From Amycolatopsis sp. FDAARGOS 1241 (GTDB taxonomy: Bacteria; Actinomycetota; Actinomycetes; Mycobacteriales; Pseudonocardiaceae), in contig NZ_CP069526.1 in assembly GCF_016889705.1 (NCBI RefSeq), positions 9,390,001 to 9,454,000 on the forward strand: a stretch of 64,000 bases of DNA, written 5' to 3'. Both the position numbers and the translations under genes were made by a program. Positions within the stretch are counted from its first letter, which is position 1. Every line of letters starts with the position of its first letter. Positions 39,551 through 47,726 of this stretch are shown here, one piece after another. Below the pieces are notes generated by a model. That model was given only the letters and a program-made list of their open reading frames with translations, had not been told where the DNA came from and ran no database searches.

Positions 39551-40012
39551 ATGGGGTGCCGGGAATGGTTGGCCGATCTGAGAGAGAACTCGACGACCAC
39601 TGCCGAAAAGCCCGCTGCGCTCGTCGTCGCGCCGCGGTTCGTGACGGAGCAGGGCACCACGACGATCGCCGACGCGGTAGTGCGGAAGATCGCCGGGGCG
39701 ACGCGCCCGGTGTGCACGCGCTCGGCGGCGCGCTGGCGCGGGCGCTCGGCGCGCTGCGCGACCCATCCCCGGCACGTCGGCGAGCGCGGGACAGGGCGTG
39801 GCTGTGGAGGTCGGCAAAAACAGGCGGCGGTGGCCTTGGAGATCGTCGTGGAGTATGGCGTCGCCCTCGCGGAACTCGTGCGCCGGGTGCGCCGCGACGT
39901 CACCGACGCGATCGAGCGCATGACGGACCTGGAGGTCGTCGAGGTCAACGTCGCCGTCTCGGACGTACACCTCGCGGACGAAGAGCCCACCGCGAGCGAT
40001 CGAGTGTGGTAG
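39551..40012 (+). pseudogene. Frameshifted Asp23/Gls24 envelope stress protein
   Basis: N-terminal part ALVVAPRFVTEQGTTTIADA in one frame, then GVHALGGALARALGALRD in a second, GVAVEVGK in a third, and QAAVALEIVVEYGVALAELV onward back in the first, ending VNVAVSDVHLADEEPTASD. The pieces line up as one Asp23/Gls24 protein (TTTIADAVVRKIAG, VEYG, V-R-x-V-x-D-A-I-E, VNV-V-DV). At least three indels are present, one at an AAAAA run near 39817. It is either a pseudogene or, less likely, sequence error. Not likely to make a full protein as written. Confidence 0.6.
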
Positions 40013-40179
40013 GGGACGTTCCCGGCGCGATCTTCATACCCGGAGTGATCGCTCCGCTACACCTCGGGTGAACCGGTTGCTCCCGTGGGTTGAACATCAC
40101 AAAGGGTGCACGTTTTTCGCTCTCACGTGCTGGTCATCCGGAGTAACGTCGCTGGTAGGGGCACGGAAAGGGGGCGGCG

Positions 40180-40575
40180 GTGAATCCTTCGGTGGCGCAC
40201 TTCCTCGCTGACGTGACGGTGGCGGTGCACATCATCGCGCTGTTGTTCATCGGACTCGGTGGCTTCCTCGCGTGGCGCTGGCCGAAGGTCGCGTTCGTCC
40301 ACATCTTCTTCGCGCTCTGGGGCGTGCTGGTCAACATCGCGCCGATCCAGTGCCCGCTCACCGCCGCGGAGAACTACTTCCGCCACCAGCAGAACCTGGG
40401 TGATCTGCCGGGCGGCTTCAACGCGTACTACCTGTACGACACGGTCGTGCCGCGTTCGCTCTTGCCGGCCGTGGCGGTGATCGCGCTGGCGCTGATGATC
40501 TTCTCGTACATCGGCGCGTACCTGCGCTGGCGCCACCGCCACGACACACCGACTCACCGCGTCCGCCTGGGCTGA
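40180..40575 (+). CDS. DUF2784 family membrane protein
   Basis: 131 aa with about four hydrophobic helices: ADVTVAVHIIALLFIGLGGF, VAFVHIFFALWGVLVN, and a C-terminal pair around SLLPAVAVIALALMIFSYIG. The DUF2784 pattern of a conserved His in helix 1, W-x-x-K after it and a CPLT-x-x-EN segment (CPLTAAENYFR) is present. Function is unknown. GTG at 40180 follows GGGGGCGG. It lies 17 bp before the SpoU methyltransferase gene, so they may be co-transcribed. Confidence 0.85.
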   Translation: MNPSVAHFLADVTVAVHIIALLFIGLGGFLAWRWPKVAFVHIFFALWGVLVNIAPIQCPLTAAENYFRHQQNLGDLPGGFNAYYLYDTVVPRSLLPAVAVIALALMIFSYIGAYLRWRHRHDTPTHRVRLG

Positions 40576-40591
40576 GCCAGAATCGTTTCCC

Positions 40592-41248
40592 GTGAGCGAA
40601 GACCCCGAAGCCGGCCCGACCGAGTGGGCCGGCCGTGAACCGGTCGGCGTGGGGCCCTGGGAGGGCCCCTGGCCTGCCGACGCCCGCTACGACCCCGAGT
40701 TGCTCGAGAACGGCGATCGCCGGAACGTCGTCGACGCCTACCGCTACTGGCGCCGCGAGGCCATCGTGTCCGATGTGGACTCCCGGCGGCACCCGTTCCA
40801 CGTCGCGATCGAGAACTTCCAGCACGACCACAACATCGGCACCGTGGTCCGCACGGCCAACGCCTTCGCCGCCGCCGAGGTCCACATCGTCGGCCGCCGC
40901 CGCTGGAACCGCCGCGGCGCGATGGTCACGGACCGCTACCAGCACCTCCGCCACCACGACGACGTCTCAGGCCTGGTTTCCTTCGCCACCTCGGCGGGCC
41001 TGACCGTGGTCGCGGTGGACAACACACCGGGCTCCTCGCCGGTCGAAGTCGCCGAGCTGCCGCGAGACTGCGTGCTGCTGTTCGGCCAGGAAGGCCCGGG
41101 CCTGTCGGAGGAAGCGCAGGCTGCCGCGTCGATGGTCGTGTCGATAGCGCAGTTCGGCACCACGCGCTCCATCAACGCGGGCGTTGCGGCGGGGATCGTG
41201 ATGCACAGCTGGGTCAGGCAGCATGCGGATCTGTCGAAGGCTTGGTAG
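40592..41248 (+). CDS. SpoU/TrmH family RNA 2'-O-methyltransferase
   Basis: 218 aa SPOUT methyltransferase that uses S-adenosylmethionine to methylate a ribose in tRNA or rRNA. All three motifs are present: NIGTVVRTANAF (motif 1), LLFGQEGPGLS (motif 2) and SINAGVAAGIVMHSWV (motif 3, trefoil knot). The N-terminal 60 residues are a variable extension. GTG at 40592. Its place downstream of pyrE on the same strand matches M. tuberculosis Rv0380c. Target nucleotide not known. Confidence 0.92.
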   Translation: MSEDPEAGPTEWAGREPVGVGPWEGPWPADARYDPELLENGDRRNVVDAYRYWRREAIVSDVDSRRHPFHVAIENFQHDHNIGTVVRTANAFAAAEVHIVGRRRWNRRGAMVTDRYQHLRHHDDVSGLVSFATSAGLTVVAVDNTPGSSPVEVAELPRDCVLLFGQEGPGLSEEAQAAASMVVSIAQFGTTRSINAGVAAGIVMHSWVRQHADLSKAW

Positions 41249-41339
41249 GGCGAGCAGCGGAGAGTGCGGGTCGCGCGGGTGGGTTGAGGCGGGTAGCTCC
41301 GGCATGCGAAACCGGTGTCTTCGCCTGGAGACTGCTGTG

Positions 41340-41625
41340 TTTCGTACGGGAATCGCCCCGTGCCTACGAAACCTTCACGGACCTACGCAGCTCTCACTGC
41401 ACCCAGACTCCGCCCTGCGCCTCGATCCGAAGCCTTCACGCGGTCTGGATCATCTTGTTACGGCACGGTTTCCCGCCGTGACAAGATGACCCAGACCGTC
41501 GTTACCGTCATCGGCTTCGGGGTGCAGGGCGAGTCCCCGGCGCAATGTCGCGCGCCAGCGCGATGAGGCGTCCGTTCGCCTCCGCGACTTCAAGGGGACG
41601 CCCACGGCTCGTCGCGCTGGCACGC
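41340..41625. repeat. Nested inverted-repeat element
   Basis: Three neighbouring dyads in a gene-free 525-bp stretch. First, TTTCGTA (41340) pairs with TACGAAA (41365). Second, a large imperfect palindrome spans 41406-41535: inner arms GGTCTGG-A-TCATCTTGT (41442-41458) and ACAAGATGA-C-CCAGACC (41481-41497), extended inward by ACGGC/GCCGT and outward by CCGAAGCC/GGCTTCGG and GACTCCGCCCTGC/GCAGGGCGAGTC. Third, GCGCGCCAGCGCGA (41550) with TCGCGCTGGCACGC (41612). No transposase is present. It may be a miniature inverted-repeat element, an inverted duplication or a structured RNA. The inner hairpin could also terminate the methyltransferase gene. Confidence 0.6.
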
Positions 41626-41773
41626 AAGATCGCCGGGCGTAGGTCGGGTGAGCACCCCGACCCTTGATGGTCACCGCGGAGAAGGCGGGGATCGAGGTGC
41701 TGGGCGGGGGCTGGGTCCCCGGTTTGGTTTTCGTAGTGGCGTTACGGGTGTGGCCTGGGTGTGGGTTGGGGTG

Positions 41774-42469
41774 TCAGCGCGCGGGGGTCGGGGCGTTGTG
41801 CTGGTGGGCTGCTGCGGCGCGGCGGGCGGTGACTGTCTGGGCGATGGTGGAGTGCTTCGCTGCGCTCGGCGCGACGCGCGTGCGGAGGGTGGGCGACGCA
41901 GCTGCGTGGTGGTCGGCGGGGGAAGCGGGTGCGGCCTGCCGCGCGTGAGCCGCGGCTCGTCGTGCTGGGGCCGGAGTGGCAGTGCGGTCGGCGGGTGCGG
42001 GGGCCGCGGCTCGTCGTGCTGGGGCCGGAGTGGCAGTGCGGTCGGCGGGTGCCGGTGCAGCAGCTCGTCGCGCTGGAGCCGGAGCAGTACGCCGACTGGC
42101 AGGTGCGGGGGCCGCGGCTCGTCGTGAGGGGGCCGGAGCAGTACGCCGGCCGGCAGGCGTGGGCGCCGCAGCTTGTCGTGCGGGAGTCGGGGCGGCGGTC
42201 GGACCGGCGGGTGCCGGTGCAGCAGCTCGTCGCGCCGCAACCGGAGCAGTACACCGACCGGTAGGCGCGGGAGCTGCGGCTCGTCGCGCCGGGGCCGCAG
42301 CTGCAGTCCGGTCAGTCCGGCCGGCAGGTGCCGCAGCTGTGCCGTGCTGCCCTACACCAGGTGCCGGCGTCGGGGTCGTCGCGTCGGCGGTGGAGGTGAG
42401 CAGGGCGAACGAGCCGGCCGCGGCGGTGAGGGTCAGGAAGGCGGCGGTGGTGAGGCGCTTCAGGTTCAC
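41774..42469 (-). CDS. Exported Ala/Pro/Arg repeat protein
   Basis: 231 aa. A clear signal peptide (LTTAAFLTLTAAAGSFALLTSTADA) is followed by about 150 residues of low-complexity repeats, approximately APARRAAAPAPADRTATP, 18 residues long; two DNA copies near 41953-42060 are 54 bp apart and almost identical. The mature protein has no cysteine, few aromatic residues and a strongly basic character. It may bind cell-wall polymers or nucleic acid, but no family is recognised. GTG at 42467-42469 has a GGGAG upstream. The repeats make this region prone to slippage. Confidence 0.65.
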   Translation of the reverse strand: MNLKRLTTAAFLTLTAAAGSFALLTSTADATTPTPAPGVGQHGTAAAPAGRTDRTAAAAPARRAAAPAPTGRCTAPVAARRAAAPAPAGPTAAPTPARQAAAPTPAGRRTAPAPSRRAAAPAPASRRTAPAPARRAAAPAPADRTATPAPARRAAAPAPADRTATPAPARRAAAHARQAAPASPADHHAAASPTLRTRVAPSAAKHSTIAQTVTARRAAAAHQHNAPTPAR

Positions 42470-42586
42470 GAGGGGAGCTCCCTGTCAGTCGATCTTGGTC
42501 GCGGATGACCGGAGGCACGGCTTGTCAGGAACTCGTGTCGATCGGATCAGGGCGCGATGTGGTGCGCGAACAGGCACAATCCAAGG

Positions 42587-43603
42587 ATGGATGGGGCGGA
42601 GCGGGCCGCGGTGGCCGAACGTGCGGTGCGGGTGCGGCACCTGCGGCCGGTGTGGGGTGTGCCGGGCACCGTGCTCGGGCGTAGTGGCTGGCCGCCGAGT
42701 TTCGACCAGCGGTTGCACTGGCACTGGAACTACTGGTGGCAGGCTCATCTCCTCGACTGCCTCGTCGACGCGCAGGTCCGGGATCCGCGCAAGGACCGCG
42801 CGAAGGTCATCGCCCGGTTCGTCAAGTCCGTGCGGTTCCGCAACTTCGGCAAGTGGACCAACATCTACTACGACGACGTCGCCTGGCTCGGCCTCGCGCT
42901 GCAGCGGGTCCGCGCGCTCGAACTGGCCGATGTGGACGAAGCCATCGCGGCGATCGACGAGCAGCTCCACGAAGGCTGGACCGACGACGCGGGCGGCGGC
43001 ATCTGGTGGCGCCGCGGAGACCAGTTCAAGAACGCTCCCGCCAACGGACCGGCCGCGATCTTCCACGCGCGTGAAGGCGACGCAACGCGGGCCGCGGAGA
43101 TGACCAACTGGCTCACCCGCACCCTGAAGGACCCGGAAACGGGCCTCGTGTGGGACGGCCTCCGCGTCGACACCGGTGAGTTGGTCAAGAACATCTTCAC
43201 CTACTGCCAAGGTGTCTACCTCGGTGCCTGTCTCGAACAATCCGATGTGGACAACGCGGCGAGCACCATCGACGCCGTCGCCGAGCACCTCGCGCCCGGC
43301 GGCATCATCCGGGGTCAGAACGGCGGCGACGGTGGGCTCTTCGGAGCCATTCTCGCCCGCTACCTCGCCCTCGCCGCCAAGCAGCTCACCGGGCCGGCGG
43401 CGGAAAGGGCGAAACACCTCGTCCTCACCTCGGCCGACGCCTGCTGGGGCGGCGCGACCACCACCCTCACCGGCCCCCTGTTCAGCGCCGAATGGGCCGC
43501 CCCCGCACCGGAGGACCCGCCGGAGAGCGGAGCGCCCGAACGAGATCTTTCCGTCCAAACAGGAGCGTGGTTGCTGCTCGAAGCGGCGGCGACCCTGGGC
43601 TGA
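42587..43603 (+). CDS. Glycoside hydrolase family 76 protein
   Basis: 338 aa (alpha/alpha)6-barrel glycosidase of the alpha-1,6-mannanase family. The catalytic Asp-Asp pair is visible in IYYDDVAWLGLAL (near residue 96), with GGGIWWRRGDQFKNAPANGP and NIFTYCQGVYLGA as further family segments. There is no signal peptide, so it appears cytoplasmic, unlike secreted mannanases; it may trim internal mannans or oligosaccharides. ATG at 42587; an upstream in-frame start lacks homology. Its stop lies 2 bp from the stop of the convergent LacI-like gene, inside a CTGAGCTCAG palindrome. Confidence 0.85.
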   Translation: MDGAERAAVAERAVRVRHLRPVWGVPGTVLGRSGWPPSFDQRLHWHWNYWWQAHLLDCLVDAQVRDPRKDRAKVIARFVKSVRFRNFGKWTNIYYDDVAWLGLALQRVRALELADVDEAIAAIDEQLHEGWTDDAGGGIWWRRGDQFKNAPANGPAAIFHAREGDATRAAEMTNWLTRTLKDPETGLVWDGLRVDTGELVKNIFTYCQGVYLGACLEQSDVDNAASTIDAVAEHLAPGGIIRGQNGGDGGLFGAILARYLALAAKQLTGPAAERAKHLVLTSADACWGGATTTLTGPLFSAEWAAPAPEDPPESGAPERDLSVQTGAWLLLEAAATLG

Positions 43604-43605
43604 GC

Positions 43606-44472
43606 TCAGCAGCCGCACGAAGCGCCGTGCATGAAGCGCGGCGCCAGCCGGACCGCTTCGGGCCGGCGATCCGGCTCCTGCACCCGCGCCATCAGCAGCT
43701 GCACCGCGCGCCGGCCGATCTCCGCGATCGGCTGCGCCATCGTCGTCGCGGCGGGTGACACCGTCCGTGCCCACGCCATGTCGCCGAACCCGACCAGCGC
43801 CAGCTCGGACCCGATGCGGATGCCGCGGCGGTGGGCTTCCCACTGGACGCCGATCAGCATCGCCTCGCCGCCCACCACGATGGCCGACGGCGAAGGCCAG
43901 CCGTCGAGCAGTTTGGCGGCGGCACGCGCGGCGCCGCCCGGTGAGGACATGCCGCCGGCGACGAGTTCGGAGTTGTAGCGCAGGCCGGCGCGGTCCAGCC
44001 CGAGCCGGTAGCCGAGGGTGCGCTCCTCGCTCACCGCGGAGTCCGGCGCGCCCGTGATCATGGCGATGCGGCGGTGGCGGCGCGCCGCGAGGTGTTCGAC
44101 CAGCGACGACACCGCCTGGATGTTCTCGGAACCCACCTGGTCGACGTCGTTGCGCCCGGCGATGCGGTCGACCAGCACCGTGGGCACGCCCATGCGCACC
44201 AGGCCGTTGATCACCGCGTCGTCGCCCGGAGCGGGCACGAGCAGTACGCCGTCGACGCGGTCGGCTCGCAACGCACGCACCACGGCCGCTTCTTCGCTCA
44301 CGGAATCACGGGTGTCGGCGAGCATCAAGTCGCAGCCGGCGCGAGCGGCGGCGCCGCGGATCGCGCGCAGGAGGTCGCCCGTGTACGGGTTCGCGTGCAT
44401 GCCCAGGGCAACACCGAACCGGTGGGTGACCGGCGTGTCCCAAACCGGGATCTCCGGCGCCAGAGCGGTCAT
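43606..44472 (-). CDS. LacI-type effector-domain protein lacking the DNA-binding domain
   Basis: 288 aa. The whole protein is a LacI/ribose-binding-like sensor domain (GVALGMHANPYTGDLLRAI, then DGVLLVPAPGDD, VPTVLVDRI, DQVGSENIQAV, RIAMITGAP, GYRLGLDRAGL, ALVGFGDMAWA, TTMAQPIAEIGRRAV) and ends in SCGC. It has no helix-turn-helix; the residues before GVALG are only a short N-terminal peptide. It is a paralogue of the next gene upstream, which has the HTH and the same ending. It could form mixed dimers with that repressor, act as a sugar sensor, or be a truncated remnant. ATG at 44472. Confidence 0.75.
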   Translation of the reverse strand: MTALAPEIPVWDTPVTHRFGVALGMHANPYTGDLLRAIRGAAARAGCDLMLADTRDSVSEEAAVVRALRADRVDGVLLVPAPGDDAVINGLVRMGVPTVLVDRIAGRNDVDQVGSENIQAVSSLVEHLAARRHRRIAMITGAPDSAVSEERTLGYRLGLDRAGLRYNSELVAGGMSSPGGAARAAAKLLDGWPSPSAIVVGGEAMLIGVQWEAHRRGIRIGSELALVGFGDMAWARTVSPAATTMAQPIAEIGRRAVQLLMARVQEPDRRPEAVRLAPRFMHGASCGC

Positions 44473-44578
44473 GTCCCGTGCCCTCGTCGTCGTGCTTACC
44501 CAACGGTAACCGCTGGGTGGGTCTCGCCGAGGTGCGCGAGCGCTGATCAGCTCCAAGAATCACGCGTGTGAGTGAACG

Positions 44579-45607
44579 TCAGGCCGCGCCGGAGCAGCCG
44601 CACGACTCTCGGTGGCACAACGTGGGCGGCAGCCGCACGGTCTCGGCCGCGCGCGACGGGTCGGCGATCCGCGCCAGCAGCAGCCGCACGGCCTGGCGGC
44701 CGATCTCCTCGATCGGCTGCGCCATCGTCGTCAGCGGCGGGTCCACGAGATCGGCCCACTCCACTTCGTCGTACACCACCACCGGCAGGTCGCGCCCGAT
44801 GCGCAACCCGCGCCGGCGCGCTTCGTGCAGGACGCCGACCATCATGCTGTCGTTGGCCACTACCAGTGCCGTCGGCGGTTCGGGCAGCGCCAGCAGCGTG
44901 CTCAACGCCAGCGCCCCACCGTCGCGCCGGGAGTTCCCGCAAGCCACGAGGTCGGGCGACCACGCGAGCCCCGAGCGGCCCAGCCCCAGCCGGTAGCCGA
45001 GCACGCGCTCCTCACTGGTCGTGAGCCCCGGCGCGCCGGAGATCATGCCGATCCGCCGGTGCCCCAGCGCCGCGAGGTGCGCGGTGAGCGCCGACGTCGC
45101 CTGGATGTTCTCCGCACCCACCTGGTCGACGTCGCCGCGGGTCGCGAGGCGGTCGATCAGCACCGTCGGCACGTCGAGCGACACCAGCTCCCCGATCACG
45201 GCCCCGTCGCCCGGGGAAGGAGTCACCAACAGACCGTCGACGCGACGGGACCGCAGGGCCCGCACCACGTCACGTTCGGACGCCACGGTGTCGTGCGTGT
45301 CGGCGAGCAGCACGGTGTACCCGTTGGCCGACGCCTCCCGTTCGATCGCCTGCATCAGCGCCGCGAAGTAGGGGTTCGCCACGAGCGAGATCGCCATGCC
45401 GATCGACCGCGTTCCGCCCGTCACCAGCGAGCGGGCGATCGCGTCGCCCGTGTAGCCGGTCTTCTCGATCGCCCGCAGCACGGCGGTCTTCGTGTCTTCC
45501 GCGACCGCGCGCGTGCCGTTGACGACGTGCGAAACCGTCGTGATCGACACCCCGGCGAGGTCGGCGATGTCGCGCTGGGTCGGGCGGGTGGAGCGGGGCC
45601 TTGGCAT
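44579..45607 (-). CDS. LacI family repressor of the sugar locus
   Basis: 342 aa. N-terminal LacI HTH (TQRDIADLAGVSITTVSHVVN, split by the turn) and hinge helix region, then the periplasmic-binding-like sensor domain (SLVANPYFAALMQAI, DGLLVTPSPGDG, VPTVLIDRL, DQVGAENIQATS, YRLGLGRSGL, TTMAQPIEEIGRQAV) and a SCGC end. ATG at 45607 follows GAAGGA. It is divergent from the ABC sugar transporter genes, and the 26-bp palindrome between them is its probable operator. The sugar is unknown. Confidence 0.92.
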   Translation of the reverse strand: MPRPRSTRPTQRDIADLAGVSITTVSHVVNGTRAVAEDTKTAVLRAIEKTGYTGDAIARSLVTGGTRSIGMAISLVANPYFAALMQAIEREASANGYTVLLADTHDTVASERDVVRALRSRRVDGLLVTPSPGDGAVIGELVSLDVPTVLIDRLATRGDVDQVGAENIQATSALTAHLAALGHRRIGMISGAPGLTTSEERVLGYRLGLGRSGLAWSPDLVACGNSRRDGGALALSTLLALPEPPTALVVANDSMMVGVLHEARRRGLRIGRDLPVVVYDEVEWADLVDPPLTTMAQPIEEIGRQAVRLLLARIADPSRAAETVRLPPTLCHRESCGCSGAA

Positions 45608-45631
45608 GTCAGTCCTTCACGGGAGCTCATT

Positions 45632-45657
45632 CGCAAGCGTTTGCGCAAACGCTTGCG
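45632..45657. promoter_or_regulatory. Double LacI operator
   Basis: A perfect 26-bp palindrome centred between 45644 and 45645. Each half is itself a LacI-type site with the pattern GCAA-N-CG-N-TTGC: GCAAGCGTTTGC (45633-45644) and GCAAACGCTTGC (45645-45656). It lies between the LacI gene and the ABC transporter operon, about 58 bp before the binding-protein start. Confidence 0.85.
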
Positions 45658-45714
45658 ACGTGCCGACAGTCTGTCTACCTTGCCGTCCATCGGCAACCTC
45701 GCAGGAGGAGATTC

Positions 45715-46734
45715 ATGAGACAGCGCAGCCTCACCGCACTGGCTCTGGCGGCCGCCGTCTCGGTCGCCACCGCCGGCTGCACGGTCGAGCGCCACTGGGG
45801 CGGGAACACGAACACCGGTGGCAGCGGGAAGGCCAAGGTCGGCCTGGTCACCAAGACCGACACGAACCCGTACTTCGTCGAGCTGCGCAACGCGGCCCGC
45901 GCGGCCGCGGCCGCCAACGGCGCCGACTTCAGCGCGCTCGCCGGCCAGTTCGACGGTGACAACGACGGCCAGGTCCGCGCCATCGAGAACCTCACGCAGC
46001 AGGGCGTGAACACCATCCTGATCACCCCGAGCTCGTCCACCGGCGTGCTCAAGGCGATCAAGGACGCCCGCGACGCCGGGATCCTTGTGATCGCGCTCGA
46101 CACCGCCACCGAGCCCGCCGACGCCGTCGACGCCACCTTCGCCACCGACAACTTCGCCGCCGGTCAGCAGCAGGGCGCCTACGTCAAAGCCGCGTTGCAC
46201 GGCGCCGACCCCAAGTTGCTGATGGTCGACGGGACCGCCGGTTCGTCGGTCGACACGCAGCGCCACGGCGGGTTCCTCAAGGGCATCGGCCTCACGGACT
46301 CCTCGCCCGAGATCAAGGGCCACACCAACGCCAACGGCGACCAGAGCCAAGCCCAGCAGGGCATGGAGAACCTCCTGCAGCGCACTACGGACATCAACGC
46401 CGTGTACTCCATGAACGAACCCATGGGCCGGGGCGCGTACGCCGCGCTGAAGGCCCGCGGCCTCACCGGACAAATCGTGATGGGCTCGATCGACGGCGGC
46501 TGCGAAGGCGTGCAGAACGTCAAGGACGGCCTGTACGCGGCCACCGTCATGCAGTTCCCGAAGAAGATGGCCGAACAGGGCGTGCTCGCCGCCGTGCAAT
46601 ACGCGAAGACCGGCAAGAAGCCCACCGGTTTCGTCAACACCGGCTCCACCGTGATCACCGACAAGCCCCTGCCCGGCCTCCCGAGCCAGAACACCACGTG
46701 GGGCCTGCAGAACTGCTGGGGAGGCACCAAATGA
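45715..46734 (+). CDS. Sugar ABC transporter substrate-binding lipoprotein
   Basis: 339 aa, family of ribose/fructose-type binding proteins. Lipobox VATAGC marks lipid attachment at Cys 22; a short linker follows. Two lobes with KVGLVTKTDTNPYFVELR, ILITPSSSTGVLKAI, VIALDTATEP, MSIDGG-type segment MGSIDGGCEGV. ATG at 45715 follows AGGAGGAG at a good distance. First gene of the operon binding protein-permease-ATPase-PfkB-kinase-SDR. Specificity is not evident; the gene set resembles the frcBCAK fructose/mannose/ribose system. Confidence 0.92.
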   Translation: MRQRSLTALALAAAVSVATAGCTVERHWGGNTNTGGSGKAKVGLVTKTDTNPYFVELRNAARAAAAANGADFSALAGQFDGDNDGQVRAIENLTQQGVNTILITPSSSTGVLKAIKDARDAGILVIALDTATEPADAVDATFATDNFAAGQQQGAYVKAALHGADPKLLMVDGTAGSSVDTQRHGGFLKGIGLTDSSPEIKGHTNANGDQSQAQQGMENLLQRTTDINAVYSMNEPMGRGAYAALKARGLTGQIVMGSIDGGCEGVQNVKDGLYAATVMQFPKKMAEQGVLAAVQYAKTGKKPTGFVNTGSTVITDKPLPGLPSQNTTWGLQNCWGGTK

Positions 46735-47726
46735 CGACGGCGACGGTGAACGGGACGCGTGAGCGCGAGTCGCTCGGCGAGTTCCTCCTGCGCGCGCCCG
46801 CGGTCGGCCCCGCGCTCGCGCTGGTCGTGGCCATCGTGGTCTTCTCGCTGGCCACGGACACCTTCTTCGACCTCGACAACCTGTCCACGGTCGTGCAGCA
46901 GTCGCTCGTCGTCGGCACGCTCGCGCTCGGCCAGACGCTGATCATCCTCATCGCCGGCATCGACCTGTCCAACGCGTCGTCGATGGTCGTGGCCACGCTG
47001 GTCATGGCGAAGCTCGCCGCGGCCGGCACCAACGGCTTCGTCGCGCTGCTGGCGGGCATCGTGCTGACCATGATCGTCGGCCTGTTCATCGGCGGGCTGG
47101 TCACGCGGGTCAAGCTGCCCGCCTTCATCATCACGCTCGGCACGTTCACCGGCCTCACGGCCGTGGCGAAGCTGATCGCCGGCGGTCAGGCCGTGCCGGT
47201 CACCGACCCGCTGCTGCAGTGGCTCGGCACCAAGCGCTACCTCTTCGGCGGCATCCCGATCACCTACGGCATGACGCTCGCGCTGATCATGTTCCTGATC
47301 GTCTGGTACTCGCTCACGAAAACCGCGTGGGGCAAGCACGTCTACGCCGTGGGCAACGCGCCGGAGTCCGCGCGCCTGTCCGGTATCAAGGTCAACCGCA
47401 CGGTGATCTCCGTGTACCTGGTCGCGGGCTTCTGCTTCGGCATCGCCGCGTGGCAGGCGCTCGGCCGAACGCCCAACGCCGACCCGAACCAGTTCCAGCT
47501 CGGCAACCTCGACTCGATCACCGCCGTGGTGCTGGGCGGCACCAGCCTCTTCGGCGGCCGCGGCTCGGTGCTGGGCACGCTCTTCGGCGCGCTGGTCGTG
47601 GCGGTGCTGCGCTCGGGGCTGACGCAGATGGGCGTGGACGGCAACTACCAGGACCTCGCCACCGGCGCGCTGCTCATCGCGGCCGTGGTCGTCGACCGGA
47701 TCGCACGGAGGCAGCAGCAGTCATGA
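46731..47726 (+). CDS. Sugar ABC transporter permease
   Basis: 331 aa permease of the BPD_transp_2 (RbsC-like) family with about nine helices. Hallmarks are GQTLIILIAGIDLSNAS, the long helix ALVVAIVVFSLATDTFF, YAVGNAPESARLSGIKV (the cytoplasmic loop that contacts the ATPase) and GGTSLFGGRGSVLGTLFG. ATG at 46731 overlaps the stop of the binding-protein gene (ATGA) and its own stop overlaps the ATPase start the same way, so the three transporter parts are translationally coupled. Confidence 0.92.
   Translation: MTTATVNGTRERESLGEFLLRAPAVGPALALVVAIVVFSLATDTFFDLDNLSTVVQQSLVVGTLALGQTLIILIAGIDLSNASSMVVATLVMAKLAAAGTNGFVALLAGIVLTMIVGLFIGGLVTRVKLPAFIITLGTFTGLTAVAKLIAGGQAVPVTDPLLQWLGTKRYLFGGIPITYGMTLALIMFLIVWYSLTKTAWGKHVYAVGNAPESARLSGIKVNRTVISVYLVAGFCFGIAAWQALGRTPNADPNQFQLGNLDSITAVVLGGTSLFGGRGSVLGTLFGALVVAVLRSGLTQMGVDGNYQDLATGALLIAAVVVDRIARRQQQS

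Noticed and set aside
41406..41535. tRNA or riboswitch reading of the large palindrome
   Set aside because: The fold is a simple long hairpin without cloverleaf, T-loop or known aptamer motifs, and no regulated gene follows on that strand.
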